DNA of 46,873 bases, from NCBI RefSeq assembly GCF_900163635.1, contig NZ_FUID01000068.1, positions 1-46,873 of the forward strand, read 5' to 3'. This document shows, in pieces, positions 36,587 to 44,910 of the stretch. Position 1 is the stretch's first letter. The number at the start of each line of letters is the position of its first letter. This DNA comes from Leucobacter sp. 7(1) (GTDB lineage: Bacteria; Actinomycetota; Actinomycetes; Actinomycetales; Microbacteriaceae). The translations under genes and the position numbers were made by a program. The notes below the pieces were generated by a model. The model was not told the DNA's origin. It searched no databases and saw nothing but the letters and a program-made list of their open reading frames with translations.

Positions 36587-37243
36587 CTACTGCAGTACTT
36601 CGACGATCTCGGCCGGCTCGATGAAGCGGCCGGTGAATACGGTGCTGTGCAGCGCCGCGTTCACGGGCGATCCCTGCGCCGCGTGTACAAGCTCCATGAG
36701 CGTCGCGGGATCGTCGCCCTCGGCAGCGAGCAGCCAGCGCGCGCCAACCTGGCCCGCTGTGGCGTAGCTGCGGAGCACAAGGTCCGTCACTTCCGGAGAG
36801 GTCATGGAGGTGTGGGGTGCGGGTGCGGCCGCGCACGTCAGCCAGCTACCCGGCTGCTGCTCAGCCAGCAGCGGCTGTCCGGGCTGTTCGACTCCGAGCG
36901 TGCTCCACGAGCGAATCAGCGGGCGCAGCAGAGCGCACCGTCGCAGCTGGCGCATCGCCCACTGGAGGTCCTCCACTTCGGCGCCGTGCAGCCAGACAAG
37001 CACGTCGGCGTCGGAGCGGATCCCGCTGACGTCATACCACCCGCGCACAGAGACACCCTCTTCCGCGAGTGACGCGGCAACGTCTTCGAGCTCCTGCACG
37101 ATCGCGGGCACGTCACGCCCATCGAGCACTACAGGGTGCGAGGAGCTGATGCGAAAGACGCCGAACAGGGAAAACGTCGCCTCGGCGGAAACATCGCCGT
37201 GCGCCGGGGCTGCGGGCGACTGGGGAATCTCGTGTGCGCTCAT
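36587..37243 (-). CDS. HemQ/chlorite dismutase-like protein, internally shortened
   Basis: Member of the chlorite dismutase fold family, near coproporphyrin-type haem synthase HemQ. The N-terminal half fits well: VRGWYDVSGIRSDADVLVWLHG, then RSWSTLGV. In canonical HemQ a YPFxRSxEWYxLP stretch with the active tyrosine precedes the haem-ligand histidine. Here residues 131-152 run directly from QPGSWLTC to PHTSMTSPEV, so about 20 residues including that tyrosine are absent. His144 might correspond to the proximal ligand. The C-terminal FTGRFIEPAE end is kept. Probably a paralogue with altered function; normal length is about 230-250, here 218. Confidence 0.78.
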   Translation of the reverse strand: MSAHEIPQSPAAPAHGDVSAEATFSLFGVFRISSSHPVVLDGRDVPAIVQELEDVAASLAEEGVSVRGWYDVSGIRSDADVLVWLHGAEVEDLQWAMRQLRRCALLRPLIRSWSTLGVEQPGQPLLAEQQPGSWLTCAAAPAPHTSMTSPEVTDLVLRSYATAGQVGARWLLAAEGDDPATLMELVHAAQGSPVNAALHSTVFTGRFIEPAEIVEVLQ

Positions 37244-37406
37244 GTCTTCATGCTCTCGCGCTGTCGCGCCTGACGCAAGGGTTCTGCGGCCCCTGCCTGA
37301 AGACGACAGCCGATGACGCAGACATCGCGGCGCTGTAGAGCTCCCTATGTGCTCCCGATGCGGAATTTTGGGCAGGGTTCAGTAAGCTGAGGAACTGGAC
37401 CACGTA

Positions 37407-38936
37407 GTGACCCCGGGGGGCGGTGTGCTCAATACTCCTGCAATACGACAGCTCGATGACGCGGTCAGAGAGTTTCAGCTGGCGTGTGCCCAAGAGTCGC
37501 TCGATCCGGCGCTCATGTACTTCGACCTGCACGCGCTTGAAATCTGGTTCGGCTGTGCCCCGCATCGGCTGCGTGAACTCCTGGGGAATCTGATGTCTCG
37601 CGGGGCCCCCGCAGACAGCGTTGTGGCCGCCGTGTACGCGTTTTTGCTCGGTGACCCCATACCGCGCCCCCTCCAGAGCACGCGACTGAACGAAGCTGTG
37701 CTCCCCGAGGCGGACGCTTTTGTGCGGATGTACGAGCACCGTGTAGCCGGGCGCACGGACGCTGCCATCGCGGCAAGCACTGAGGTGCTTGCCGACCGAA
37801 TCGGTCTCGATACTGTGTTCGATCGACGCGGCGGGTGGAACCTGTTCCTCTCGGTGCAGTTGGGCACGACAGCAATGCTCGCGGGGGAGCTGTCGCAGGC
37901 GCTCCGGTTCTTTGCGGAAGCGCGGATGCACCCGCCCTCGCCGGTGCTGCGTTTCCTGCTCCGTGAGGCCTGCGCGAAAGAGGCGCTTCTCGAAGCGTGC
38001 GAGGGCAGTATGCAGTCCGCGCGCACACGCGCGGACGAAGCACGAGCGATCGAGCGATCGACAAGCTGGTCGGAGCCTGGGATCGACGCGATCCTCGCGG
38101 TGGTGGACGCGATTCTTGACTCGGACGGCGAACGCGCAGAGCGGGTCATGGCGGAGATCCCGCTCGGCCAGATCGGGGAAATCTGGCCGTACTACGTCAT
38201 CGCCCGCAACCGGGTCCTCGCAACGCGAGGTGCTTACACCGAATCCGAGCAGATGCTCGAGATGCTCGACGGGATGGCGATGGCGCGGGTTCCCGGCGAA
38301 GGCTACCCGGGAAGTATCGTCGCGCTCGTGCGAACCTCGCTCCGCCTGGGGATCGACGACCCGCGTGGAGCGGAAGTGTACCTGGAGACGTCCGATCCCA
38401 GCCTGCAGCGGACCTATCTCATGCAGGCCCTCCTGAGCCTAAACCTCGGGCAACCGCGGCGCGCACTGCAACGGGTCCTCGATATGCCCGAGCCAGATCG
38501 GGACCTCCGGCAGATCGCGATCTGGCGGCATGTCATTCTGGCGGCTGCCCATCTCCGGCTCGACGAGCCTGAGGAGTGCCGGAGCGTGCTTGAACGCGCA
38601 ATGCGGTTGCCCGGGACGTTTAGCGCTGAAGATGCCCGACAGTTCGATCTGCAGGTGCGCGAGTTTGCCCTGGCCGCGGTCCCGGGATGGCCAGCGACTG
38701 ACGCGCCCGCAGGCCCGTTTGCCCGCGCGGCAGGAACCACGGGGCGGCACCTCACCGAACGGGAAGTCGAGGTACTTCGGCTGCTCGCCGGCGGGAGCAC
38801 GCGCGACGAGATCGCCACCTCGCTCTTTATTTCCCTCAACACGTTGAAAACTCAGCTGCGATCGATCTACCGGAAGCTCGGCGTATCCCAGCGCAGCGCG
38901 GCCGTACTCGAAGCGCAGCGTCGCGGGCTGGTATAG
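37407..38936 (+). CDS. LuxR-family transcriptional regulator with helical N-terminus
   Basis: Regulator of 509 residues. The C-terminal 60 residues (from 449) are a GerE/LuxR DNA-binding domain: LTEREVEVLRLLAGG, STRDEIATSLFISLNTLKTQL and IYRKLGV. The rest is Ala/Leu/Arg-rich and helical with TPR-like pairs, resembling the C-terminal half of MalT/LAL regulators, but there is no P-loop ATPase. GTG at 37407 is the start, with GAGGA 13 nt upstream; GTG at 37425 is an alternative. Its targets are unknown. It is convergent with csoR. Confidence 0.88.
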   Translation: MTPGGGVLNTPAIRQLDDAVREFQLACAQESLDPALMYFDLHALEIWFGCAPHRLRELLGNLMSRGAPADSVVAAVYAFLLGDPIPRPLQSTRLNEAVLPEADAFVRMYEHRVAGRTDAAIAASTEVLADRIGLDTVFDRRGGWNLFLSVQLGTTAMLAGELSQALRFFAEARMHPPSPVLRFLLREACAKEALLEACEGSMQSARTRADEARAIERSTSWSEPGIDAILAVVDAILDSDGERAERVMAEIPLGQIGEIWPYYVIARNRVLATRGAYTESEQMLEMLDGMAMARVPGEGYPGSIVALVRTSLRLGIDDPRGAEVYLETSDPSLQRTYLMQALLSLNLGQPRRALQRVLDMPEPDRDLRQIAIWRHVILAAAHLRLDEPEECRSVLERAMRLPGTFSAEDARQFDLQVREFALAAVPGWPATDAPAGPFARAAGTTGRHLTEREVEVLRLLAGGSTRDEIATSLFISLNTLKTQLRSIYRKLGVSQRSAAVLEAQRRGLV

Positions 38937-39292
38937 CCGGAACTACGCCGCGGCGTGATAGGCGGCGGTCTTCGAAGCGGTCCCCGCGGGTGATGTCAGG
39001 GGTGAGAAGCGGGGTGAATTCGGCACGCCTCAGCCCGGTCAGTACCGAGGCCCGGTACTGTGAAGACGTCGGACCGTCCCCTCCCTTGAGAGAAGAGACA
39101 CCGACTCCGCGGGGACACTGGATGCAGCCAGGCTCGGCGGGGCGCCTTCAGGGGAAGGCGCGAAACAAATGCACGGGGAACCCTCTTGCGCACGGCTACG
39201 CGCGCGGGAGGACTGCCAGGCGGACGATGGGGATCGGCCGCCTGGCAGACACCACTGCTCCCTACCGGATTTGCGGGTTTAGCCGTTGCGCC
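38937..39292. other. Structured intergenic region between convergent genes
   Basis: A 356-nt stretch between the ends of the LuxR gene and csoR, far longer than other convergent gaps here. No credible gene is seen. It contains three clean stems: 39040-39047 with 39053-39060 (8 bp), 39142-39149 with 39154-39161 (8 bp, loop AGGG) and 39213-39223 with 39238-39248 (11 bp, loop 14 nt). I could not match it to a known RNA such as tmRNA, RNase P, SRP or 6S. Confidence 0.6.
39213..39248. terminator. Hairpin with 11-bp stem
   Basis: CTGCCAGGCGG pairs perfectly with CCGCCTGGCAG around a 14-nt loop. It lies 45 nt beyond the csoR stop and could end csoR transcription, though there is no T tract on either side. 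It might instead be part of a structured RNA. Confidence 0.45.
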
Positions 39293-39607
39293 CTAACGGA
39301 CGAGGCGCGCGATCGCTGCAGATGCCTCTTCGAGTTTCTCCGTAGCAACCGCGCCGCCGTCGGCAGCAGCCGACGCCACACAGTGCCGCAGGTGGTCATC
39401 GAGGAGCGCCAGAGCCACGCGCTCAAGCGCCTTTGTCGCCGCGGAAACCTGCGTCAGGATGTCGATACAGTACACGTCTTCCTCGACCATGCGGTGCACG
39501 CCACGAACCTGCCCCTCCGCCCGGCGCAAACGCTTGAGGAGGTCGTCCTTGTGATCGATGTACCCGTGGGTGACGTGGCCGCAGGTAGTGTCCGTCGCAT
39601 CGCTCAT
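39293..39607 (-). CDS. csoR: CsoR-type metal-sensing repressor
   Basis: Small all-helical repressor of 104 residues, most like copper-sensing CsoR. The cysteine in VEEDVYCIDIL and the DHLRHCV motif supply the Cys-His-Cys copper set. The N-terminal CGHVTHGYIDHKDDLLKRLRR adds extra His and Cys residues. ATG at 39607 starts the family part; the frame continues upstream without resemblance. TAGGGT ends 7 nt before the ATG, so the message may be leaderless. No copper ATPase or chaperone gene is next to it, so its target is probably elsewhere. Confidence 0.92.
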   Translation of the reverse strand: MSDATDTTCGHVTHGYIDHKDDLLKRLRRAEGQVRGVHRMVEEDVYCIDILTQVSAATKALERVALALLDDHLRHCVASAAADGGAVATEKLEEASAAIARLVR

Positions 39608-39614
39608 GCTGAGA

Positions 39615-39630
39615 ACCCTACACGCGTGTA
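39615..39630 (-). promoter_or_regulatory. csoR -10 box overlapped by a 12-bp palindrome
   Basis: On the minus strand TAGGGT (39620 to 39615) is a likely -10. The perfect palindrome TACACGCGTGTA at 39619-39630 overlaps its edge and is well placed as an operator for autoregulation. It does not show the long G-tract of classical CsoR sites. Confidence 0.45.
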
Positions 39631-39677
39631 CGCGGGCGCGGGGGCAAGATCGCGCAGGGCGTAGTACTGCACTCCCG

Positions 39678-40598
39678 CTAGGCGGGGGAATCCGGGCGAG
39701 CGCGCCGCTCTCGAACAATGCTCCATGCCCCACCGATCAGTAGCACGGTGACCGCAGTCCAGATGGCACCGTAGATTACCCACTCACCGGCCGCGATACG
39801 CTCGCCGTTCAGGAGTGAGGCGACCACGAGCAGCGCCGGCTCAAGATAGCTGAGGAGCCCGAACAAGCTCATCGTCAACAGGCGCGACGCGGTGAGGTAG
39901 AGCATGAGCGCCACACCGGTCCACAGCGCGAACACTGGGGCGGCCCACCAGAGTGCGGGATTCGCGGCCATCGCTTCGCCCGCTGCGAGCTCGCGCGCCA
40001 CAAAGAACACCGCGAACGCTGCAACCGCGATGAACTCCCAGAACATCCCCCCGAGGTGGGCAGTGCCCATCGCGCGGCGCAGAACGAAGTAGACGGGGTA
40101 GCCCAGGGCGACGAGCAGGGTTTCCCAGGAGACGCCCCCCACGCGGATCAGTTCGACAACGACGCCGGCGGCCGCGATCCCCGCGGCGAGCCACTGCCAC
40201 CACACCAGGCGGTCACCATAGAGAAACTTGCCGATAACGACAAGTACGAGTGGGAGCAAGAAGTAGCCCAACGCCACCTGCAGTCCGCGGCCGTGGAGCG
40301 GAGCCCAGCTGAATACCCAGAGCTGGGCGGACACGAGTAGGCCGCAGGTGAGGATGCCGAGCGCGAGTAGCGGGGTGCGTCGGATCCGGGCCGCGATCTC
40401 AGTGACGAGATGCCACTGCCGGACCGCGAGCAGCGCCAGCACGATCAAGGGAATCGTGATCAGGTTGCGAATGCCCCACACGGCCTCCGCCGACGCGGGT
40501 GCCAACATCGGCGTCACGAAATAGACGCCCGCGAACGCGAGCGACGACCCAACCGATGCGAGGATCCCGCGTGACGTGGGAGTGTGGGAGCTTGTCAC
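39678..40598 (-). CDS. EamA/RarD-like transporter
   Basis: Drug/metabolite transporter superfamily protein of 306 residues with ten predicted membrane helices in two repeats. RarD-like features include the N-terminal GILASVGSSLAFAGVYFVTPML and LLSYLEPALLVVASLLNGERI near the C-terminus. The substrate is unknown. The GTG at 40598 lies 6 nt after the stop of the GNAT gene, so the two form a small operon. Confidence 0.9.
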   Translation of the reverse strand: MTSSHTPTSRGILASVGSSLAFAGVYFVTPMLAPASAEAVWGIRNLITIPLIVLALLAVRQWHLVTEIAARIRRTPLLALGILTCGLLVSAQLWVFSWAPLHGRGLQVALGYFLLPLVLVVIGKFLYGDRLVWWQWLAAGIAAAGVVVELIRVGGVSWETLLVALGYPVYFVLRRAMGTAHLGGMFWEFIAVAAFAVFFVARELAAGEAMAANPALWWAAPVFALWTGVALMLYLTASRLLTMSLFGLLSYLEPALLVVASLLNGERIAAGEWVIYGAIWTAVTVLLIGGAWSIVRERRARPDSPA

Positions 40599-40604
40599 TC
40601 CCGG

Positions 40605-41057
40605 CTACAGCGTGATCGCGCCGATGACCTCGCCATACGGGGTCTCCCCGACCGGAACGAAGCCAGTGTGCAAGAAGAACTCCTCGGGGCCGTCCTCGCC
40701 GCGCTCCCACAGGACTGTCAGACGCGATACTCCGCGCCGACGGGCCTCATCGATCAAGGCGTCGACCGCGAAGGTGCCCACGCCGGCACCCTGCGCGTCT
40801 GCGTCTACATTGATCCGCCACAGCGCAGCACGAAACTCCTCTTCGGCGGCATCCGGGTCGAAGTGACCGTGGATGAACCCGACAACCTCAGAACCATCGA
40901 GGACCACGCGCTGCCAAGCAGTGTGGGCGGGGGTGACCGCCGCGGCAGCGGCGTACGAGACGGGCGTTACGAACTGTTCCTGGCCAGGCTTCAGACCGAG
41001 GGTATTCACAGCGACGATGGTCGCTGCCGAGAGTTCTTCGAGTCTGAGATCGGTCAT
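40605..41057 (-). CDS. GNAT family N-acetyltransferase
   Basis: Acetyl-CoA-dependent acetyltransferase of 150 residues. The core strand-loop LWRINVDADAQGAGVGTFAVDALIDEARRRGV is the typical CoA-binding motif, and the C-terminal FFLHTGFVPVGE closes the fold. The acceptor is unknown. A TAGCCT box lies 6 nt before the ATG, so it may be leaderless. It is divergent from the large LuxR regulator. Confidence 0.92.
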   Translation of the reverse strand: MTDLRLEELSAATIVAVNTLGLKPGQEQFVTPVSYAAAAAVTPAHTAWQRVVLDGSEVVGFIHGHFDPDAAEEEFRAALWRINVDADAQGAGVGTFAVDALIDEARRRGVSRLTVLWERGEDGPEEFFLHTGFVPVGETPYGEVIGAITL

Positions 41058-41063
41058 AGTCCC

Positions 41064-41069
41064 AGGCTA
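41064..41069 (-). promoter_or_regulatory. -10 box TAGCCT of the GNAT gene
   Basis: On the minus strand TAGCCT is followed by 6 nt and then the ATG at 41057, fitting leaderless transcription. No clear -35. Confidence 0.4.
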
Positions 41070-41261
41070 GCGGGTGCCGGAGGGTGCGCAAGTCCTGAAC
41101 GAGAATGCTCAGCCGAATTTACTCATTTTGAGGTGGGTGCGCCGCTCAATGGAGTAGTTCGTGCCCCCCATTTTGGCGCTGCCGGCGCTGCAGAAAACCA
41201 GGCGGAGTACAGTCGGAGGCATAGCCGCCCGAAACCTGGGGCGCGTCACGGGGAGAGACGA

Positions 41262-43814
41262 ATGCGCACACGTGAGGTTCGCGAGATCCGTTCGCTGGTC
41301 CTGGGCGGGGAGTCTGTGCGCCTCGTCGCGCCGCCCGAAGCGGGGCGGACGTACCTCCTCGCTCAGCTCTCTCAAGAACTAGAGTCGCGTGGTTACACAG
41401 CGTTTCGGGTGGCGGGACGACGCCCGTTTCGTGAGCAAGCGTATGTGGCACTCCGCGAGGCCGGGCTCGTGCGACTGCGTGGGGCGCAGAGTGAGAGCGA
41501 TATCGCCGACGAGCTCATGCAAGGGCTGCACACGCTCGGCCATCCCGTCATTCTCGTTGATGACGCGGAATTTCTGGATCTGAATTCCGCCTACCTCCTC
41601 GAACAGGTGCGAGACCGCCGCGATATCCCCATTGTTGTTGTCGCCCCACCGTTTGTCATGCTCGACGAGCACGGCCGTTCCGCGCTCAATAAGATCCGCA
41701 CCCAGGCCCGGCTTGAGATCGCCCCGCTCGGTTACGCCCAGATCAGCGTGCTGGCGCAGCGCGTATTGGGGGCTCCGGCACAACCCGAGGTGCTCTCGCA
41801 GGTGCTCTCGATGTCGTCCGGCATGACCGGGATCGCCGTGGCGATCCTGCGCTCTGCCGCGCGTGAGCAGCGCATCCTGCGGCACGAGAGCGGCTGGGCG
41901 CTGCACGAGCCCTCCCTCTGGAACGTTCATTTGCGCACCACTGTGGAGCAGTTGCTTGGTGATCTGCGGCGAGACGAGTTCCGAGCGCTCCACGCACTTG
42001 CGCTCGCCGAGAGCGTCGCCACCGAGGAATTTCGAGAGGTTGCGGGCCCCGAGCTCATCACCCTCTCGCAGCGAGGACTCCTGACAACGTTCGGTGATGC
42101 CCGAGTCGGCACGCACGTCGCCCCGCGACCCTCCCTGATCATCGACTACTTCCAGAACCAGCCGGTCACCCCGCTGCACTACGAGGCGATCAGTCTGCTA
42201 CGGGCGCTCCCGGATCCGGGTCCGCTGGAGCGTGCCCGGGCGCGCACCGCAGCTCATGTGACGCAGGCCCTCACCTTCGATCGCTCCGAGAACCGCGGCA
42301 CGGGCATGAACCGCTTCTATCGTGCAGACACCTCATACCGACTCGCGGCCGCCGCGCGAGACTGGCAGCAGTCACCCTCCCCGGCGAGTGCGGTGGCCTA
42401 CCTCGACCTCCTGCTCGCCACGGACAGTTACGTGCGGCACGGGAGCGAAGTGATCGCGCGCACTCCGGGCGGAGGCACCGAACGAATCGCAATTCGCTTG
42501 ATACTGCACCGCATGTTCGTGATTGCGCAGACCGATCCGGCAACCGCTGCTGCACCGCTGCGTGAGATCGTCGAGCACGAGACCGACCCCGCAGTGCAGG
42601 CCGCCGCTGCCGCGTTCGAGGCGTACCTCATCTTCTGCTACGCCGGAATGATGCCGGAGGTCGCGGAGTGGTGGGACCGCTCCGAGATGCTCCGAGACGG
42701 GTTTTCTGTGGCGATGCGGCACTTCATCGGCGTGCTGAGCGGCCGGACCACAGAACCACTCAGCATGGCGGCGATCGATAAGGAGTCGATCCTGCAGTGG
42801 CACGTGACCGAAATCGCGAACACCGTGTTGAGCGCACGCAGGGAGGATGCGGAGCCCTACGAACGCCGACTGCGGAAGATATTCTCGGACGCACGCGCGG
42901 ATTCCGACTATCGCGCCATCACCGTCTGTGCGTACTTCTTATCCCTGTACGAGGCGGCGACGTTCCGCGACGATCTCGCGACCGAGACCGTCAGTGTGAC
43001 GCTCGCGCTGGGCACCCCGAACCTGTCCTTCGCCGACTTCTTTTGTGCGCAACTCCGGTGGGCATCGTATCTGCACTACGTGCACGGCGAGCCCGACCTC
43101 GCACGCTCCGTGCTTGCCGAAACCACCCGATATCCGGCGTTCTACGGACCGCTTCCAGCGATGCATCCGGAGTTTGGCGACGCCATCGAGCTCCTGATCT
43201 CCGGTGAACAAGGGCGTGCCGTTGAACTCCTGCTGCGGTTGTCGGCGAAATGTGACGCGAGCGAACTCAGCTCGGCCGCCTGGTCATACGCTGTGATCGC
43301 GTTCATCGAACAGCCGTCGGAGGACGCGTTTACACAGATGGCGCGCGTCGCGGATCCGAGCACCTACGGGACGCCGGCACTCATGGAACTGGTCCGGAGC
43401 GCGCTCGACCGCGACCCGGAACTGCCGCGCAAGGGGCAACAAATCACCGGCGAAGCGGAGGCCGCGACGGCAATCACCCTCCTCAACGCAATTGTGCGCT
43501 CGCCGCTCAACGCCGACCCGGCAGGCGCCGCATGCGTTGACGACCTGAACGAAACGATTCGCGGCCTACGGGCCCTCCGCTCAGTCGGCGAACTGACAAT
43601 CACCACACCTCACGTGGGCGAACCCGTGGATCCGGGACTCACGAAACGAGAGAACGAGATCGCGATGCTCGCAGCGACCCTGCAGAACCGGGAGATCGCC
43701 GACAGGCTCTCCATCAGCGTGCGCACGGTTGAGAATCACCTGGCTCGCGCCATGAAGAAGTTGGGCGTCAGCGCGCGCACCGAACTCGCCCGGGTGGAGG
43801 GTCTGTCAGCATAG
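41262..43814 (+). CDS. Large LuxR-family regulator with P-loop-like domain
   Basis: MalT/LAL-type regulator of 850 residues. The N-terminal ATPase-like domain has VRLVAPPEAGRTYLL in the Walker A position, but with Arg29 in place of the invariant lysine; a Walker B-like VILVDDAEFLD follows at 96-106. The middle is helical (TPR-like). The C-terminal HTH (from about 793) has LTKRENEIAMLAATLQNREIADRLSISVRTVENHL. The ATG at 41262 has GGGAGAGA upstream; the frame is open to 40584 but that part lies antisense to the GNAT gene. nagB follows after 109 nt, so amino-sugar control is a possible but untested link. Confidence 0.9.
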   Translation: MRTREVREIRSLVLGGESVRLVAPPEAGRTYLLAQLSQELESRGYTAFRVAGRRPFREQAYVALREAGLVRLRGAQSESDIADELMQGLHTLGHPVILVDDAEFLDLNSAYLLEQVRDRRDIPIVVVAPPFVMLDEHGRSALNKIRTQARLEIAPLGYAQISVLAQRVLGAPAQPEVLSQVLSMSSGMTGIAVAILRSAAREQRILRHESGWALHEPSLWNVHLRTTVEQLLGDLRRDEFRALHALALAESVATEEFREVAGPELITLSQRGLLTTFGDARVGTHVAPRPSLIIDYFQNQPVTPLHYEAISLLRALPDPGPLERARARTAAHVTQALTFDRSENRGTGMNRFYRADTSYRLAAAARDWQQSPSPASAVAYLDLLLATDSYVRHGSEVIARTPGGGTERIAIRLILHRMFVIAQTDPATAAAPLREIVEHETDPAVQAAAAAFEAYLIFCYAGMMPEVAEWWDRSEMLRDGFSVAMRHFIGVLSGRTTEPLSMAAIDKESILQWHVTEIANTVLSARREDAEPYERRLRKIFSDARADSDYRAITVCAYFLSLYEAATFRDDLATETVSVTLALGTPNLSFADFFCAQLRWASYLHYVHGEPDLARSVLAETTRYPAFYGPLPAMHPEFGDAIELLISGEQGRAVELLLRLSAKCDASELSSAAWSYAVIAFIEQPSEDAFTQMARVADPSTYGTPALMELVRSALDRDPELPRKGQQITGEAEAATAITLLNAIVRSPLNADPAGAACVDDLNETIRGLRALRSVGELTITTPHVGEPVDPGLTKRENEIAMLAATLQNREIADRLSISVRTVENHLARAMKKLGVSARTELARVEGLSA

Positions 43815-43923
43815 GCCGTTGGGGCCCGTATTCTGGGAGGCAACACACGAGTGCTGCCCGGCACCTCCCTGCCCGGGCGCGCATCGCGACGCTAAGCCGC
43901 CGCACCGAGACGCTGGAGGAAAT

Positions 43924-44709
43924 GTGGACGTCGTCATCGTCGAGGATGCGGCCGCGGTCGCCGAACGGGCCGCTGCCAGGATCGCCGCTCGGATTCAGCG
44001 CACCCCTGGACTCGTTCTCGGGCTGGCTACCGGCTCGTCACCGCTCGGCACCTACGAGGCGCTCGCCGCACGTGTACGCAACGGCGAACTGGACTGTAGT
44101 GGGGTCAGTGGTTTTGCGCTCGATGAGTACGCGGGCATCGACTATGGCCACCCTGAGAGCTACCACGCGGTGATTCGCCGAACGGTCACCGAGCCGCTCG
44201 GTCTCGACCCGGCCCGCGTCCACGTTCCCGACGGTAACGCGGCGGACCTCGCCGAGGCGGGGGCGGACTATGAGCGCATGATCGCGGAGGCCGGTGGCAT
44301 CGACGTCCAGGTGCTGGGGATCGGGGCAAACGGGCATATCGGTTTCAACGAGCCCGTGTCCTCCTTCGGCTCGCGGACCCGGCAGAAGACGCTTTCCCCG
44401 AAAACGCGCGAGGACAACGCGCGGTTCTTCGACAGGCTGGAAGACGTGCCCCTGCAGAGCATCACCCAGGGCATTGGGACGATCCTCGATGCCGGAGAGC
44501 TGCTCATGGTCGCCCAGGGCGCGGCGAAAGCCGACGCCGTCGCCGCGATGATCGAGGGGCCGCTTGCGAGCCGTTGCCCCGCAAGCGCCCTACAACTGCA
44601 CCGCAACGCCACGGTCATTATCGACCGGGCCGCCGCCGGCAAGCTGCAGCTGATCGACTACTACGAGCAGGTTGAACGCCACCGGGCGGCACCGATCCCC
44701 GTGGGCTAA
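43924..44709 (+). CDS. nagB: Glucosamine-6-phosphate deaminase
   Basis: Converts glucosamine 6-phosphate to fructose 6-phosphate and ammonia. The 261-residue protein shows LGLATGSSPLGTYEAL, FALDEYAGIDYGHPESY with the catalytic aspartate and general-base context, and LGIGANGHIGFNEP. GTG at 43924 is chosen: GGAGGA at 43915-43920 stands just before it and the family part starts there. An ATG two bases earlier is in another frame. Length is normal for the family. Confidence 0.95.
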   Translation: MDVVIVEDAAAVAERAAARIAARIQRTPGLVLGLATGSSPLGTYEALAARVRNGELDCSGVSGFALDEYAGIDYGHPESYHAVIRRTVTEPLGLDPARVHVPDGNAADLAEAGADYERMIAEAGGIDVQVLGIGANGHIGFNEPVSSFGSRTRQKTLSPKTREDNARFFDRLEDVPLQSITQGIGTILDAGELLMVAQGAAKADAVAAMIEGPLASRCPASALQLHRNATVIIDRAAAGKLQLIDYYEQVERHRAAPIPVG

Positions 44710-44747
44710 ATCAGCCCGCCACGTGTGAATCGCCTGCACAAGAAATA

Positions 44748-44761
44748 TCTCGACGCCGAGA
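44748..44761. promoter_or_regulatory. Inverted repeat TCTCG-ACGC-CGAGA upstream of icd
   Basis: Perfect 5-bp arms around four bases, 150 nt before icd and about 19 nt upstream of a TAGAGT -10-like box (44780-44785). It is a candidate operator for icd. The regulator is not known from the sequence. Confidence 0.35.
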
Positions 44762-44910
44762 GACTCTGCAGAACTCAGGTAGAGTGGTTCCCGGTCCTAC
44801 CGGACCCGGCACGCGGCGCGAACGATCCGCTGCGGCCCGTAAGAATTCAGCGCGTGGCGCACACTGAGCCGCGCGCCTCCGAGCTCACATAACAGACACT
44901 GGGAGAAGCG

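Noticed and set aside
38937..39292. tmRNA, RNase P RNA or SRP RNA
   Set aside because: None of their conserved sequences could be found, despite the stems.
38990..39664. Open frame between luxR and csoR
   Set aside because: It crosses csoR in antisense and has no family signal; the csoR reading is far stronger.
40584..41261. N-terminal extension of the large LuxR regulator
   Set aside because: It lies antisense to the GNAT gene and has no domain; ATG at 41262 has a ribosome site and begins the conserved part.
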